In this document: in pieces, positions 8,724 through 20,184 of the stretch
How the letters are laid out: every line of letters starts with the position of its first letter
Numbering within the stretch: position 1 is the stretch's first letter
Assembly: GCA_040216765.1 (NCBI GenBank)
Contig: JAVJON010000042.1
Coordinates: 72,323 to 136,322, forward strand
From: Marinibaculum sp040216765
Lineage (GTDB): Bacteria > Pseudomonadota > Alphaproteobacteria > Ferrovibrionales > Ferrovibrionaceae
DNA length: 64,000 nucleotides
Direction of reading: 5' to 3'
Notes under the pieces: model-generated
Told to the model about the DNA's origin: nothing
Databases searched by the model: none
Seen by the model: only the letters and a program-made list of their open reading frames with translations
Made by a program: the position numbers and the translations under genes

Positions 8724-8751
8724 GCTTTCCCCCCCCAACTGAACCGGCAAC

Positions 8752-9177
8752 CTACAGAAGCCCCAGTTCCTGCAGTTCCTGCACCAGGTCGGCCGGCATC
8801 TCCTCCACCCCGTCCGCAAGCCCGGCCTGGGCAAGGTCCCGCGGGGCATGCCGCGGTTCCAGATAGCGCCAGCCCTGGTGCGGGCGCCGCGGCTGCGGCA
8901 CGCACTGCACCAGTTCGGGGTCCATCCGGATCGCGCAGCAGCGGCCGCGGCCCTCGACGGTGACCATGTCCAGGCCGAGGATACGCTGCCGTGCCCGCGC
9001 GAAGCCCGCGATCACCCAGTACAGCGAGCCGCCGTCCAGCACCTCCTCCGCCCGCTTCGGCTGGAACCGGGTGTGGTGCACGATCGCCTCGCCCGCGGCC
9101 AGGCGTCGGGCGATATAGTCCTGAAGCTGCTCGACCCGGTCGACGCCGACGCAGAGTTTCAACAGATGCACGGTCAT
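8752..9177 (-). CDS. DUF1489 family protein
   Basis: A protein of 141 residues of a family seen mostly in alphaproteobacteria. The opening MTVHLLKLCVGVDRVEQLQ, the block VHHTRFQPKRAEEVLDGGSLYWVI, and a Pro-rich QPRRPHQGWRYL near the C-terminus are family hallmarks. The function is unknown. No signal peptide or membrane span is seen. It ends 28 nt before hpxZ and starts 53 nt after the SLC13 stop, all on the same strand. Confidence 0.8.
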   Translation of the reverse strand: MTVHLLKLCVGVDRVEQLQDYIARRLAAGEAIVHHTRFQPKRAEEVLDGGSLYWVIAGFARARQRILGLDMVTVEGRGRCCAIRMDPELVQCVPQPRRPHQGWRYLEPRHAPRDLAQAGLADGVEEMPADLVQELQELGLL

Positions 9178-9230
9178 TGGCCGGACGGACGCTCCAGCGG
9201 TCAGAGAGTGTTGTGGCGGCGAACCATTGT

Positions 9231-10616
9231 CTATAGCAGACCGATCGCCATCAGCCAGAGGATCTCCAGCGGCAGCAGCAGCAGGATGGTCACGGCCGCG
9301 ATCATCAGCGCAAAGCGCGTGCCCGCCGCCATCGAGACGCCGCCGAGTTGCAGGGCGACCACCATCGGGGCCGCCTGGTAGGGCAGCAGCGGGGTCGAGC
9401 AGCCCAGCATGATCGCGCTCAGGACAGCGTCCAGGCTGAGCCCGGCGGCGATGCCGATATCGGGGGCCAGCGGCACCATCACGGCGGCGGCACCGGGCAG
9501 GGTGGTGCCCATCGCCACGAGAATCGCCGTGCCGGTCACCGCGGCGAATCCGCCCAGCGGCCCGACGGCCTGCAGGTCGACGGCTTGCAGCAGCCCCGCG
9601 GTCACCCTGGCGCCCAGGCCGGAATCGGCCACGACAGCGCCCAGCGCCAGGATCCCGGCGACGTAGAGCAGCGGCCCGAAGCCGAGGCTGGCGATTTCCT
9701 TCGGCTCCAGCACCCCGACCCGCGGCAGCAGGCAGACCGCCGCCGCCAGCATGGCGATCCAGGCCGGCGACAGGCCGTGCAGGACGTCCGTCCCCCAGCC
9801 GACGATCGCCAGCACCAGGATCAGGCCCAGGCGCCATTCCGAAGCGCGTACCGGGCTCTGGCTGGGTGCCGCGTCGACCTGCGCCTGCGGGGCCTCGCGA
9901 TAGAACAGCAGGACCAGGGTGGCGATCGCCAGGGTGCGCAGGAAGCCCATCACCGGGTAGAAGCGCAGCAGCCAGTCGCCGTACAGGAAATGATGGTCCA
10001 GCAGGCGTTCCGCCGCCCCGACCAGCACCAGGTTGATCAGGTTGGCCGGCATGACCGCGAAGCCGGGCATGAAGCTGCCGAACACCCCCGCCAGGATCAG
10101 GCCGCGATAGCCGCGGCTGCCGGCCGGATAGCCCGCGGCCTCGGCCAGCGCGACCACGATCGGCATGACCAGGACGGCCCGCCCCAGCGCCGAGGGCATC
10201 GGGAAGGCCAGCAGGGCGGACGAGAGCACGATGCCGAAGACAAGCGCCGCGTAGCGCGTGCCGAACAGGGTGGCCAGGCGCAGCGCGACACGGGCGCCCA
10301 GCCCGGTCCGCGCCACCGCGAGGCCGAAGATCATGCCTCCAGCGACCAGCCAGAAGGCCGGCGACAGGAAGCCGGAAAAGACGATCTCCGGGGCGGACAG
10401 GCCGACGACGGCCAGGGCCATGAACAGGAAGGCGGTCAACGCCTCCGGCAGGGCCCCCGATCCCCAGAACACGATGGCGCCAAGGGCGAGCGCCGCTGCC
10501 GCCCATTGCTGCGCGGTCAGCCAGCCCGGCTCGGCCGCCAGCATCATCAGGCCGGCCAGGATCGCCGCGGTGCAGAGCCAGAAGCGCCAGGATATGCGGA
10601 GCGGGACCGTCGTCAC
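9231..10616 (-). CDS. SLC13/DASS-family anion transporter
   Basis: An inner-membrane protein of 461 residues with about 11-12 hydrophobic segments, of the divalent anion:sodium symporter superfamily that moves dicarboxylates, citrate or sulfate. Typical features are the pore-loop-like stretches FPMPSALGRAVLVMPIVVAL (about 138-157) and TGTAILVAMGTTLPGAAAVMVPLAPDIGI (about 355-383), the two repeats expected for this fold. It starts 19 nt after the hydroxymethylglutaryl-CoA lyase stop in the same direction and could be the last gene of the leucine-catabolism operon. The substrate is not determined by sequence; an organic acid would fit the neighbours. Confidence 0.78.
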   Translation of the reverse strand: MTTVPLRISWRFWLCTAAILAGLMMLAAEPGWLTAQQWAAAALALGAIVFWGSGALPEALTAFLFMALAVVGLSAPEIVFSGFLSPAFWLVAGGMIFGLAVARTGLGARVALRLATLFGTRYAALVFGIVLSSALLAFPMPSALGRAVLVMPIVVALAEAAGYPAGSRGYRGLILAGVFGSFMPGFAVMPANLINLVLVGAAERLLDHHFLYGDWLLRFYPVMGFLRTLAIATLVLLFYREAPQAQVDAAPSQSPVRASEWRLGLILVLAIVGWGTDVLHGLSPAWIAMLAAAVCLLPRVGVLEPKEIASLGFGPLLYVAGILALGAVVADSGLGARVTAGLLQAVDLQAVGPLGGFAAVTGTAILVAMGTTLPGAAAVMVPLAPDIGIAAGLSLDAVLSAIMLGCSTPLLPYQAAPMVVALQLGGVSMAAGTRFALMIAAVTILLLLPLEILWLMAIGLL

Positions 10617-10635
10617 GATCCGTTGCGCCGGCCGA

Positions 10636-11553
10636 TCACGCTGCCAACTGGCCCTTCAGCGCACGGGCGACATTGGAGGCCGGCGGCCGGCCCAGCGCGT
10701 CGGCGATGAACCAGGAGGTCTGCACCAGGCGCTGCAGGTCGATGCCGGTCTCGATCCCCAGCCCGTCCAGCATGTAGACCACGTCGTCGGTCGCGACATT
10801 GCCGGTGGCGCCCGGCGCATAGGGGCAGCCGCCCAGTCCGCCGACCGAGGAATCGATGCTCGCCACCCCGGCCTCCAGGGCCGCCAGGATATTGGCCAGG
10901 GCCTGGCCGTAGGTGTCGTGGCAATGCACGGCGAGCTTCTCCAGCGGCACCAGCCGCGCACAGGCCTCGACCACCGCGCGGACTTTCCCCGGGGTGCCCA
11001 CGCCGATGGTATCGCCCAGCGCGACCTCGTAGGCCCCCATCGCGACGAGGGCAGCGGTCACCTCGGCCACTTTCTCCGGCGCCACGGCACCCTCGAAGGG
11101 GCATCCGGCGATGCAGGACACGAAGGCGCGGACCTTCACCCCGCGCGCCAGCGCGGCGTCGCAGACCGGCTTCGCGCGCTCCAGGCCCTCCGCGATGCTG
11201 CAGTTCGTGTTGCGGCGGGAGAACGCCTCGCTGGCGGCGGTGAAGATGCCGATCTCCTCCGCGCCCGATGCCATTGCCGCCTCGAACCCCTTCATGTTGG
11301 GCACCAGCACCTGGTAATGCACGCCCGGCCGCCGCTTCAGCTGCGCCATGACGGCGGCATTGTCGCCCATCTGCGGCACCCATTTCGGCGAGACGAAGCT
11401 GGTGGCCTCGACATGCCGCACGCCGGCATCCACCAGCCGCTCGATCAGCTCGACCTTGACCGCGGTCGGCACGGTCCCCGGCTCGTTCTGCAGGCCGTCG
11501 CGCGGTCCCGCCTCCCAGATCGTCACCTTCGCGGGCAGGCCGTTGATGGGCAT
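10636..11553 (-). CDS. hmgL: Hydroxymethylglutaryl-CoA lyase
   Basis: Cleaves HMG-CoA to acetyl-CoA and acetoacetate, the last step of leucine breakdown. It has 305 residues, the usual size. The N-terminal metal and substrate motif EAGPRDGLQNE is at about 13-23, the metal ligand motif VHCHDTYGQ near 203, and the signature loop GGLGGCPYAPGATGN near 230-245 carries the catalytic Cys. The ATG at 11553 gives the family N-terminus. It is the fourth gene of mccB-liuC-mccA-hmgL, 43 nt after mccA. Confidence 0.93.
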   Translation of the reverse strand: MPINGLPAKVTIWEAGPRDGLQNEPGTVPTAVKVELIERLVDAGVRHVEATSFVSPKWVPQMGDNAAVMAQLKRRPGVHYQVLVPNMKGFEAAMASGAEEIGIFTAASEAFSRRNTNCSIAEGLERAKPVCDAALARGVKVRAFVSCIAGCPFEGAVAPEKVAEVTAALVAMGAYEVALGDTIGVGTPGKVRAVVEACARLVPLEKLAVHCHDTYGQALANILAALEAGVASIDSSVGGLGGCPYAPGATGNVATDDVVYMLDGLGIETGIDLQRLVQTSWFIADALGRPPASNVARALKGQLAA

Positions 11554-11596
11554 CTCGCTATCCTCGTTTGCGCGGCGGGGTCCCGGGCGACCTCTG

Positions 11597-13636
<2,040 letters not shown>

Positions 13637-13642
13637 GACGGC

Positions 13643-14461
13643 TCAGCTCCGGCCGGCGGCCCAGGACGGCTTGCGCTTTTCCAGGAAGGCTGCGACCCCT
13701 TCGCGCCCCTCGTCGGTGGCGCGGCGCCTGGCGATCGCGCGGGCGGTATAGTTTCGCACATCCTCCGGATCCACGAAGGAGACACGGGCGATCAGCTCCT
13801 TCGAAACGGCCACCGCCTCTGGCGCGGCCTGCAGGAACTGCTCCACCAGGCCGTCGCAGGCCTCGTGCAGCGCCGCCTCGTCGGCGACCACCTGGTGCAC
13901 CAGGCCCAGCCGCTGCGCCTCCTGCGCATCGAACCGCTCGGCGGTCAGGAAATAGCGCCGCGCGGCACGCGGGCCGATGGCATTCACCACATAGGGCGAG
14001 ATCACCGCCGGCAGCAGGCCCAGCCGGACCTCCGACAGGCAGAACTTCGCGCCCTCGACCGCGATCGCGATGTCGCAGGCCGCGACCAGGCCGACGCCGC
14101 CGCCATAGGCCGCACCCTGGACGCAGGCGATGGTCGGCTTCGGGCAGGTATCCAGCGCCCCCATCATCGCGGCCAGGCCCTGCGCATCCTCTTCGTTCTG
14201 GTCCTCGGTGAAATGCGCCGCCCGCTGCATCCACTCCAGGTCGGCGCCGGCGGAAAAGCTCTTGCCGTTCGCGCGCAGCACCACGGCGCGGACGCCGTCC
14301 TGCCGGCCCACATCGTCGAAGATATCGGCGAGGCGCGCGATGACATCCTCGTTGAAGCAGTTGTGCACCGCGGGGCGGTTCAGCGTGACATAGGCGATGC
14401 CGTCGGTGGTGACATCCAGGTGCACCAGGTCGCTGGGGTCGGCGATTTGGGACTCGGTCAT
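13643..14461 (-). CDS. liuC: Methylglutaconyl-CoA hydratase (crotonase family)
   Basis: A crotonase-fold enzyme of 272 residues that hydrates 3-methylglutaconyl-CoA to HMG-CoA. Crotonase landmarks: the oxyanion-hole segment FSAGADLEWMQ near 65-75, the second oxyanion-hole glycines in GAAYGGGVGLVAACDIAIA near 110-128, and CLSEVRLGLLPAVISPYV. The ATG at 14461 is 5 nt after the mccB stop. It sits between the two carboxylase subunits, as in many liu clusters. A general enoyl-CoA hydratase is the alternative, but position makes the leucine role likely. Confidence 0.88.
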   Translation of the reverse strand: MTESQIADPSDLVHLDVTTDGIAYVTLNRPAVHNCFNEDVIARLADIFDDVGRQDGVRAVVLRANGKSFSAGADLEWMQRAAHFTEDQNEEDAQGLAAMMGALDTCPKPTIACVQGAAYGGGVGLVAACDIAIAVEGAKFCLSEVRLGLLPAVISPYVVNAIGPRAARRYFLTAERFDAQEAQRLGLVHQVVADEAALHEACDGLVEQFLQAAPEAVAVSKELIARVSFVDPEDVRNYTARAIARRRATDEGREGVAAFLEKRKPSWAAGRS

Positions 14462-14466
14462 GACGC

Positions 14467-16074
<1,608 letters not shown>

Positions 16075-16141
16075 CTGAACGGGTCACCATCGGGGGTCTG
16101 CCTGCCGTGCCCGGCCTGGGCCCCGGCCGGAAAGGAGGGAC

Positions 16142-16154
16142 CGGCATTATGCCG
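16142..16154. promoter_or_regulatory. Palindrome over a possible mcc operon -10 box
   Basis: CGGCAT-T-ATGCCG is a perfect 6-bp inverted repeat with a one-base centre. It lies 68-80 nt upstream of mccB. On the minus strand it contains CATAAT, five of six matches to TATAAT; no good -35 is visible. An operator overlapping the promoter is an inference. Confidence 0.35.
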
Positions 16155-16234
16155 AATTTGCCGTGCATTGCGACCGCCCCCGGGCGGCCCCCCCACGGGA
16201 CCGCGGCAGACCGCGACCGGCGGCCGCTGGGCTT

Positions 16235-16259
16235 GGAACTTTCGCCGCGACATGCGTTT
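16235..16259 (+). promoter_or_regulatory. Candidate EcfG-type (general stress) promoter of the first PRC-like gene
   Basis: GGAAC at 16235-16239 and CGTTT at 16255-16259, 15 nt apart. The EcfG consensus of alphaproteobacteria is GGAAC, 16-17 nt, CGTT; the spacing here is one short. The larger word GCTTGGAAC recurs upstream of the next paralog. Confidence 0.4.
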
Positions 16260-16378
16260 CCCGGGGACAGCCGCCCGGGCAGCGACACCGCCGCCCGCGG
16301 CGGCCGCAGGTGCGCGACCCGGGACTGGGCCGTGAGGGCCCGCCGCCGGCCGCACCGGAGTGAAAGGAAAGGATCGCC

Positions 16379-16957
16379 ATGACCCGCGCATTGCTGAGAT
16401 CGACCGCCCTGGGCGCCATGCTGACCGCAGGGCTCGCCACTGGCGCGATGGCTGCGAGCGATGGGCCGGAGGTGCGCAGCAACAACACCCAGGCTGCCGT
16501 TACCATGGAGACCCATAACGATACCGACATCACGCTCGAGTCGCTGATGAACGACCGCGTGATGGCGGCCGACGACCAGGAACTGGGCCGTGTCATCAAC
16601 ACCTACCGGAGCGACCGCTCGGCCGATCCCTACCTGATCGTCGACCGCGGGATCGCCTACGATGCCGAGGTCCGGTTCGTGCCTGTGCGCTACGACACCC
16701 TGGTGGCCGTCGACCAGGGCACCCTTGGGAGCACGGCCACGATGGCAGAGTTCGACAAGGCCCCGGCCTACAGCGCCAGGTCGGTGAACCTCGAGCGCGA
16801 CACCTGGCCGGACCGTGTCGACCGGTTCTGGCAGGACAAGTATGCCGGCGACAGGCGGATGAACATCACCGTTTCCGAAGCCGTGAATGTCCGGCCGAAC
16901 GACCTCTCCGTGCAGGCGCCGGGCTATCGCACACCCGGTGCCCAGCCCTCGAACTGA
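16379..16957 (+). CDS. Exported PRC-barrel-like protein, paralog 1
   Basis: A 192-residue protein with a signal peptide (hydrophobic core about 9-24, AMAA cleavage region near 23-26). The mature part has a PRC-barrel-like segment (about 55-100): LMNDRVMAADDQELGRVINTY, then DPYLIVDRGIAYDAEVRFVPV. A family-specific C-terminal block follows: EFDKAPAYSARSV and WPDRVDRFWQDKY. It shares both with the next two genes. AAGGA lies 8 nt before the ATG. It has its own promoter candidate and a strong terminator, so it is probably monocistronic. Its role is unknown; envelope stress is suggested by the GGAAC box and the known use of PRC barrels in stress proteins. Confidence 0.8.
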   Translation: MTRALLRSTALGAMLTAGLATGAMAASDGPEVRSNNTQAAVTMETHNDTDITLESLMNDRVMAADDQELGRVINTYRSDRSADPYLIVDRGIAYDAEVRFVPVRYDTLVAVDQGTLGSTATMAEFDKAPAYSARSVNLERDTWPDRVDRFWQDKYAGDRRMNITVSEAVNVRPNDLSVQAPGYRTPGAQPSN

Positions 16958-17004
16958 GGGTTCTTCGGACCGGCCGGCGGCGCCTTCCGGCGCCACCGCA
17001 CATG

Positions 17005-17035
17005 CGCCCCGGGGCCCCTGCCCCGGGGCGTTTTT
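17005..17035 (+). terminator. Rho-independent terminator after PRC-like paralog 1
   Basis: A perfect 10-bp stem CGCCCCGGGG / CCCCGGGGCG (17005-17014 and 17021-17030) with a 6-nt loop is followed by TTTTT at 17031-17035. It starts 48 nt after the stop codon. Confidence 0.92.
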
Positions 17036-17074
17036 ATGTCCGTCTCCCGACACGGAATCAGCGCCGGTTCGCTT

Positions 17075-17097
17075 GGAACCATAATGACTTAGCGGTT
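17075..17097 (+). promoter_or_regulatory. GGAAC box upstream of PRC-like paralog 2
   Basis: GGAAC at 17075-17079 inside GCTTGGAAC, the same 9-mer found upstream of paralog 1. A CGGTT follows after 13 nt, too close for a standard EcfG spacing, so the -10 is uncertain. Confidence 0.3.
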
Positions 17098-17162
17098 TTC
17101 CCTGACCAGTCGGATGCAGGCCGTGGCGGGACAGCCCGGAGAGCCCGACGGCTTGGAGGAGG

Positions 17163-17185
17163 CGCTTCGAAGGAATTTCGAAGCG
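17163..17185. promoter_or_regulatory. Inverted repeat upstream of PRC-like paralog 2
   Basis: Perfect 9-bp arms CGCTTCGAA / TTCGAAGCG flank the 5-nt centre GGAAT. It ends 48 nt before the ATG at 17234 and has no T tract. It may be an operator or a leader hairpin; paralogs 1 and 3 lack it. Confidence 0.5.
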
Positions 17186-17233
17186 CGCCCCGAGTTCGCC
17201 GCGACACGACATTCTTAATGGAAGGAAAAGCCA

Positions 17234-17827
17234 ATGAAATACGCATTGCTGAAATCCACTGCCCTGGGCGCGCTTCTGGCCGCCGGCCTGGCGACCGGCG
17301 GCATGGCCGCGGAGACGGTGTCGACCGACACGAAGGGGCCGGACACCATGGGCAACAACACCCATGCTGCCACCAAGGCCGATGCCCATATCAACACCGA
17401 CATCACCTGGGACACCGTGATGGGTACGACGGTGATGACCGCCGACGACGAGGAAGTGGGCCGCATCATCAATGTCTATCAGCCGGCCGATGCGTCGCGT
17501 CAGTACGTGATCATCGATCGCGGCGACGCTTATGACGCCAATGCCCGCTTCGTGCCGGTGAGCCGCGAAAGCCTGTCGATGGGCGGCGACCGCACTGTCG
17601 TCGTGACCACGACCCGGTCCCAGTTCGACACCGCGCCGGCCTACAGCGCCACGACGGTCAACGAGCGGGACGTCTGGCCGGAGCGCGTCGACAGCTACTG
17701 GAACGAGAAGTACGTCTCCAGCCAGCCGATCAACGTGACGGCCTCGGGCCGCGTGAGCGACGGTACCAGCGATCTGTCGACCTTCTCGCGGACCTACTCG
17801 AAGGCGGGCGGCCAGCCCTCCAACTGA
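17234..17827 (+). CDS. Exported PRC-barrel-like protein, paralog 2
   Basis: A 197-residue protein closely related to its upstream neighbour. The signal peptides are near identical (KSTALGALLAAGLATGGMAA). The PRC-like segment is at about 55-105: VMTADDEEVGRIINVYQ, then YVIIDRGDAYDANARFVPV. The C-terminal family block has FDTAPAYSATTV and WPERVDSYWNEKY. GAAGGAAAAG precedes the ATG. It ends with the same GGQPSN-type tail as paralog 1 (AQPSN). It has its own terminator. The gene pair clearly arose by tandem duplication; the function is unknown. Confidence 0.8.
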   Translation: MKYALLKSTALGALLAAGLATGGMAAETVSTDTKGPDTMGNNTHAATKADAHINTDITWDTVMGTTVMTADDEEVGRIINVYQPADASRQYVIIDRGDAYDANARFVPVSRESLSMGGDRTVVVTTTRSQFDTAPAYSATTVNERDVWPERVDSYWNEKYVSSQPINVTASGRVSDGTSDLSTFSRTYSKAGGQPSN

Positions 17828-17871
17828 CGGCGCCCGTCGACCGGCGGACGATGGTCCGCCAGTTGCCGAAT

Positions 17872-17901
17872 GCCCCCGGGGCGCCGCCCCGGGGGCTTTT
17901 T
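17872..17901 (+). terminator. Rho-independent terminator after PRC-like paralog 2
   Basis: A perfect 10-bp stem GCCCCCGGGG / CCCCGGGGGC with a 5-nt loop (17882-17886), followed by TTTTT at 17897-17901. It starts 45 nt after the stop. Confidence 0.92.
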
Positions 17902-17931
17902 GCGTCCGGGCCGGCAAAAGCGGGGGCGCGG

Positions 17932-17957
17932 GGAACCAAAGGGCCCGCTCGTCGATT
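17932..17957 (+). promoter_or_regulatory. Candidate EcfG-type promoter of PRC-like paralog 3
   Basis: GGAAC at 17932-17936, a 16-nt spacer, then CGATT at 17953-17957. The spacing fits EcfG promoters; the -10 has one mismatch to CGTTT. It lies between the paralog 2 terminator and the paralog 3 start. Confidence 0.4.
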
Positions 17958-18009
17958 ATTCAGGCAGCCACCAGAAGCGAGGCAAGTCGAAGCAAAAGGA
18001 GACGGCGAG

Positions 18010-18543
18010 ATGACACCGAAACAGAAGAAAATGGCAGCATTCGGCGGCATTCTCGCAGGCGGTCTGGCAATCGGCGCCATTACGGCGGCGCACACGATGA
18101 CCGGCCCTGAAACGATCCCCGAGGGCATGGTGGACACCCGCAGCCTGATGAACGACGGCCTGATCTCGACCGATAACAGGCGGCTGGGCTATGTCATCAA
18201 CGTCCTGCCTGCAGACGACGGCACCCCCTCCTACCTGATCGTGGACCGCGGGATCGGCCATGATCCCGAAGCGCGCTTCGTCCCTGTGCGGCCGGACAGC
18301 CTGGTCCCGGTCGACGACCGCACCATGATGGTCAATACGCCCGCCGCCGAGTTCGATACCGCCCCCGCCTTCAGCGGCGCCGGCATGAATGCGGGGCTGG
18401 CGACCTGGCCGGCCGACGCCGAAGCGTTCTGGCAGGACAAGCGGAGCAGCCACAGAATCCCGCTCTGGCTGTCCGAGGCCGCGCGGGTCCGCCCCCTTGA
18501 TCTTTCGGTCCAGCCGACCGGATATCCTCCCGCCGAGGGGTAG
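18010..18543 (+). CDS. PRC-barrel-like protein with N-terminal signal anchor, paralog 3
   Basis: The most divergent paralog, 177 residues. Instead of a cleavable signal it starts MTPKQKKMAAFGGILAGG, with a hydrophobic stretch at about 9-27 that may act as a membrane anchor. The PRC-like segment (about 40-95) has LMNDGLISTDNRRLGYVINVL and YLIVDRGIGHDPEARFVPV; the C-terminal block has FDTAPAFSGAG, WPADAEAFWQDKR and PLDLSVQPTGY, shared with paralog 1. AAAAGGAGA precedes the ATG. No clear terminator follows. The function is unknown. Confidence 0.75.
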   Translation: MTPKQKKMAAFGGILAGGLAIGAITAAHTMTGPETIPEGMVDTRSLMNDGLISTDNRRLGYVINVLPADDGTPSYLIVDRGIGHDPEARFVPVRPDSLVPVDDRTMMVNTPAAEFDTAPAFSGAGMNAGLATWPADAEAFWQDKRSSHRIPLWLSEAARVRPLDLSVQPTGYPPAEG

Positions 18544-18591
18544 CCCCCGCCGCTCCATCCGCCGGACCGCAAGGAACCCCGCCCGGGCGTC

Positions 18592-18619
18592 TTGTGCCCA
18601 GACCCGCGTTGGCTAGACT
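18592..18619 (+). promoter_or_regulatory. Candidate sigma70-type promoter of the SDR gene
   Basis: TTGTGC (18592-18597) and TAGACT (18614-18619) are 16 nt apart, and lie 34 nt upstream of the start. Each box has four of six consensus bases. Confidence 0.35.
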
Positions 18620-18652
18620 GCCCGGCCAATCTGAGCGGGAGGAACGGAAGCG

Positions 18653-19429
18653 ATGGCCTATGCGCCCTTCGACCTGACAGGTCGCACGGTCCTGGTCACC
18701 GGCGGCAATCGCGGCATCGGCCTGGGCATGGCGGAAGCCCTGGTGCAGGCCGGTGCCGGCGTGGTGATCTGGGGCAGCAATGCCGACAACAATGCCAAGG
18801 CCGAGGCACAGCTGAAGTCCCTTCAGGGCAAGGGGCCGCTGCTGACGCAGGTCTGCGACGTGTCCGACGAGGCCGCGGTCGACGCCCGGCTGGCGGAGGC
18901 CGTGGCGGCGGTCGGGCCGCTCTACGGCTGCATCGCCAATGCCGGTATTTCCGGCGCGGCCAAATCCTTCATGGAAATGTCCACCGCCGAATGGCGCCGC
19001 ATGATGTCGGTCAACCTGGACGGCGCCTTCTACACCTTGCGGGCCGCCACCCGGCACATGGTGGAGGCCGGCCAGGGCGGCTCGCTGATCTCGATGGCCT
19101 CCACCGCGGCGATCGAGGGCGCCGCCAGGAGCGAGCATTACGGCGCCACCAAGGGCGGCCTGCTCAGCATGACGCGCGCCCTGGCGGTCGAGCTGGCGCG
19201 CTACCGGATCCGCGCCAATTCCATCCTGCCCGGCTGGATCGAGACCGACATGACGGAGCGGCTGACCAGCCATGACAAGTTCGCCGGCAACGTGATGCCG
19301 CGGATCCCGGCGCGCCGCTGGGGCAAGCCATCGGATTTCGGCGGCATCGGCGTCTACCTGATGTCGGACGCGGCGGCCTATCACACCGGCGATCATTTCG
19401 TGATCGACGGCGGCTACACGATCTTCTGA
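18653..19429 (+). CDS. Short-chain dehydrogenase/reductase (classical SDR)
   Basis: An NAD(P)-dependent oxidoreductase of 258 residues. The cofactor motif TGGNRGIGLGMAEAL is at about 16-30, NAG near 91-93 (IANAGISG), the catalytic Ser near 145 (ISMAST), and YGATKGG gives the Tyr-x-x-x-Lys pair near 158-162. The C-terminus HFVIDGGYTIF is the usual SDR end. GGGAGGAACGG lies upstream of the ATG at 18653. Substrate is not predictable; close SDR relatives act on sugars, 3-oxoacyl groups or glucose. It is a single gene that converges on the DsbA-like isomerase gene. Confidence 0.87.
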   Translation: MAYAPFDLTGRTVLVTGGNRGIGLGMAEALVQAGAGVVIWGSNADNNAKAEAQLKSLQGKGPLLTQVCDVSDEAAVDARLAEAVAAVGPLYGCIANAGISGAAKSFMEMSTAEWRRMMSVNLDGAFYTLRAATRHMVEAGQGGSLISMASTAAIEGAARSEHYGATKGGLLSMTRALAVELARYRIRANSILPGWIETDMTERLTSHDKFAGNVMPRIPARRWGKPSDFGGIGVYLMSDAAAYHTGDHFVIDGGYTIF

Positions 19430-19476
19430 CCGGCGGGCCGGGGCGCGCCGGGCATCCCGGCCCCCTCACAGGCCGC

Positions 19477-20076
19477 TCAACCGCCGGCGAGCTGTCGGTC
19501 CAGGGCCGCCAGCCGGTCATGGCCCCAATACATCTCGCCATCGACGAAGAAGGTCGGCGTGCCGAAGGCGCCAAGGGACTCCGCCCGCGCGACGGCATCC
19601 ATGACCGCCTGTTTCGCCGCCGCGTCGTTCTCGGCAGCCGCAAGGGCCTGCCGGTCGATGCCCAGGCCCCGGGCGATCTCCTGCAGGTCCGCGGCATCGG
19701 AAATCGGCTTGCCCTCGCCCCAGAAGCGGTCGAACACCGCCAGGGCAAAGGCCCTGGCCTTTGCCGGATCGCCGGCCTTCAGGTGATAGAAGACGCGCAG
19801 CGGCACCTTCGGGTTTGCCGGGAAGCTGTCCGGCTTCGTGACGATCGGCAGGCCCTCCAGCTTCGCGGCGCGGGTCCAGTCCTTCATCGCATAGGCCATC
19901 TTCCGCGGCGGTGCCGCCTGGCTGTCATGGCCGATCGCCTGCCACAGATGGCCCAGCGAGATCGGCAGCCAATCGACCTCGCGGCCATGCTTGCGCGCCA
20001 CCGCTTCCACCCTGTGGGCGGCGATATAGGCATAGGGCGAGGAGAACTCGCTGATGAACAGGATCGGCTCGGCCAT
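19477..20076 (-). CDS. DsbA-family 2-hydroxychromene-2-carboxylate isomerase-like protein
   Basis: A thioredoxin-fold protein of 199 residues of the HCCA isomerase / kappa-class GST type. The opening FISEFSSPYAYIAAHRVE has Ser in place of the CxxC cysteines, as in this group. The C-terminal half has AFGTPTFFVDGEMYWGHDRL, the cis-Pro loop and substrate segment of the family. GGAGGGAAAC precedes the ATG. The founding enzyme acts in naphthalene breakdown, but many copies lie outside such pathways; no aromatic-catabolism genes are near here. A glutathione-linked isomerase or oxidoreductase role is the safe reading. Confidence 0.82.
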   Translation of the reverse strand: MAEPILFISEFSSPYAYIAAHRVEAVARKHGREVDWLPISLGHLWQAIGHDSQAAPPRKMAYAMKDWTRAAKLEGLPIVTKPDSFPANPKVPLRVFYHLKAGDPAKARAFALAVFDRFWGEGKPISDAADLQEIARGLGIDRQALAAAENDAAAKQAVMDAVARAESLGAFGTPTFFVDGEMYWGHDRLAALDRQLAGG

Positions 20077-20184
20077 GTTTCCCTCCGCTTGTCCGGCACC
20101 CCACCGGGGCCGAGCGGAGTCTGCGCGCCGTCGCCGCGATTGAAAAGCCGCCCGGCCGTTTGCCGGGCGGGCGCGGCCAGCGGC

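Larger units (their letters stand above)
16075..16378. other. Divergent intergenic region between mccB and the first PRC-like gene (304 nt)
   Basis: No credible gene is seen. It holds a 13-bp palindrome near mccB and a GGAAC / CGTTT box pair toward the PRC-like gene, each listed separately. The rest is GC-rich and without a recognisable structure. Confidence 0.6.

Noticed and set aside
8729..8736. An 8-G run (minus strand) before hpxZ as a phase-variable tract
   Set aside because: Shorter than tracts usually known to slip often, and it doubles as a plausible ribosome binding site.
13643..14461. The crotonase in the mcc operon as a generic beta-oxidation hydratase
   Set aside because: Its position between the two carboxylase subunits makes methylglutaconyl-CoA hydratase the better reading.
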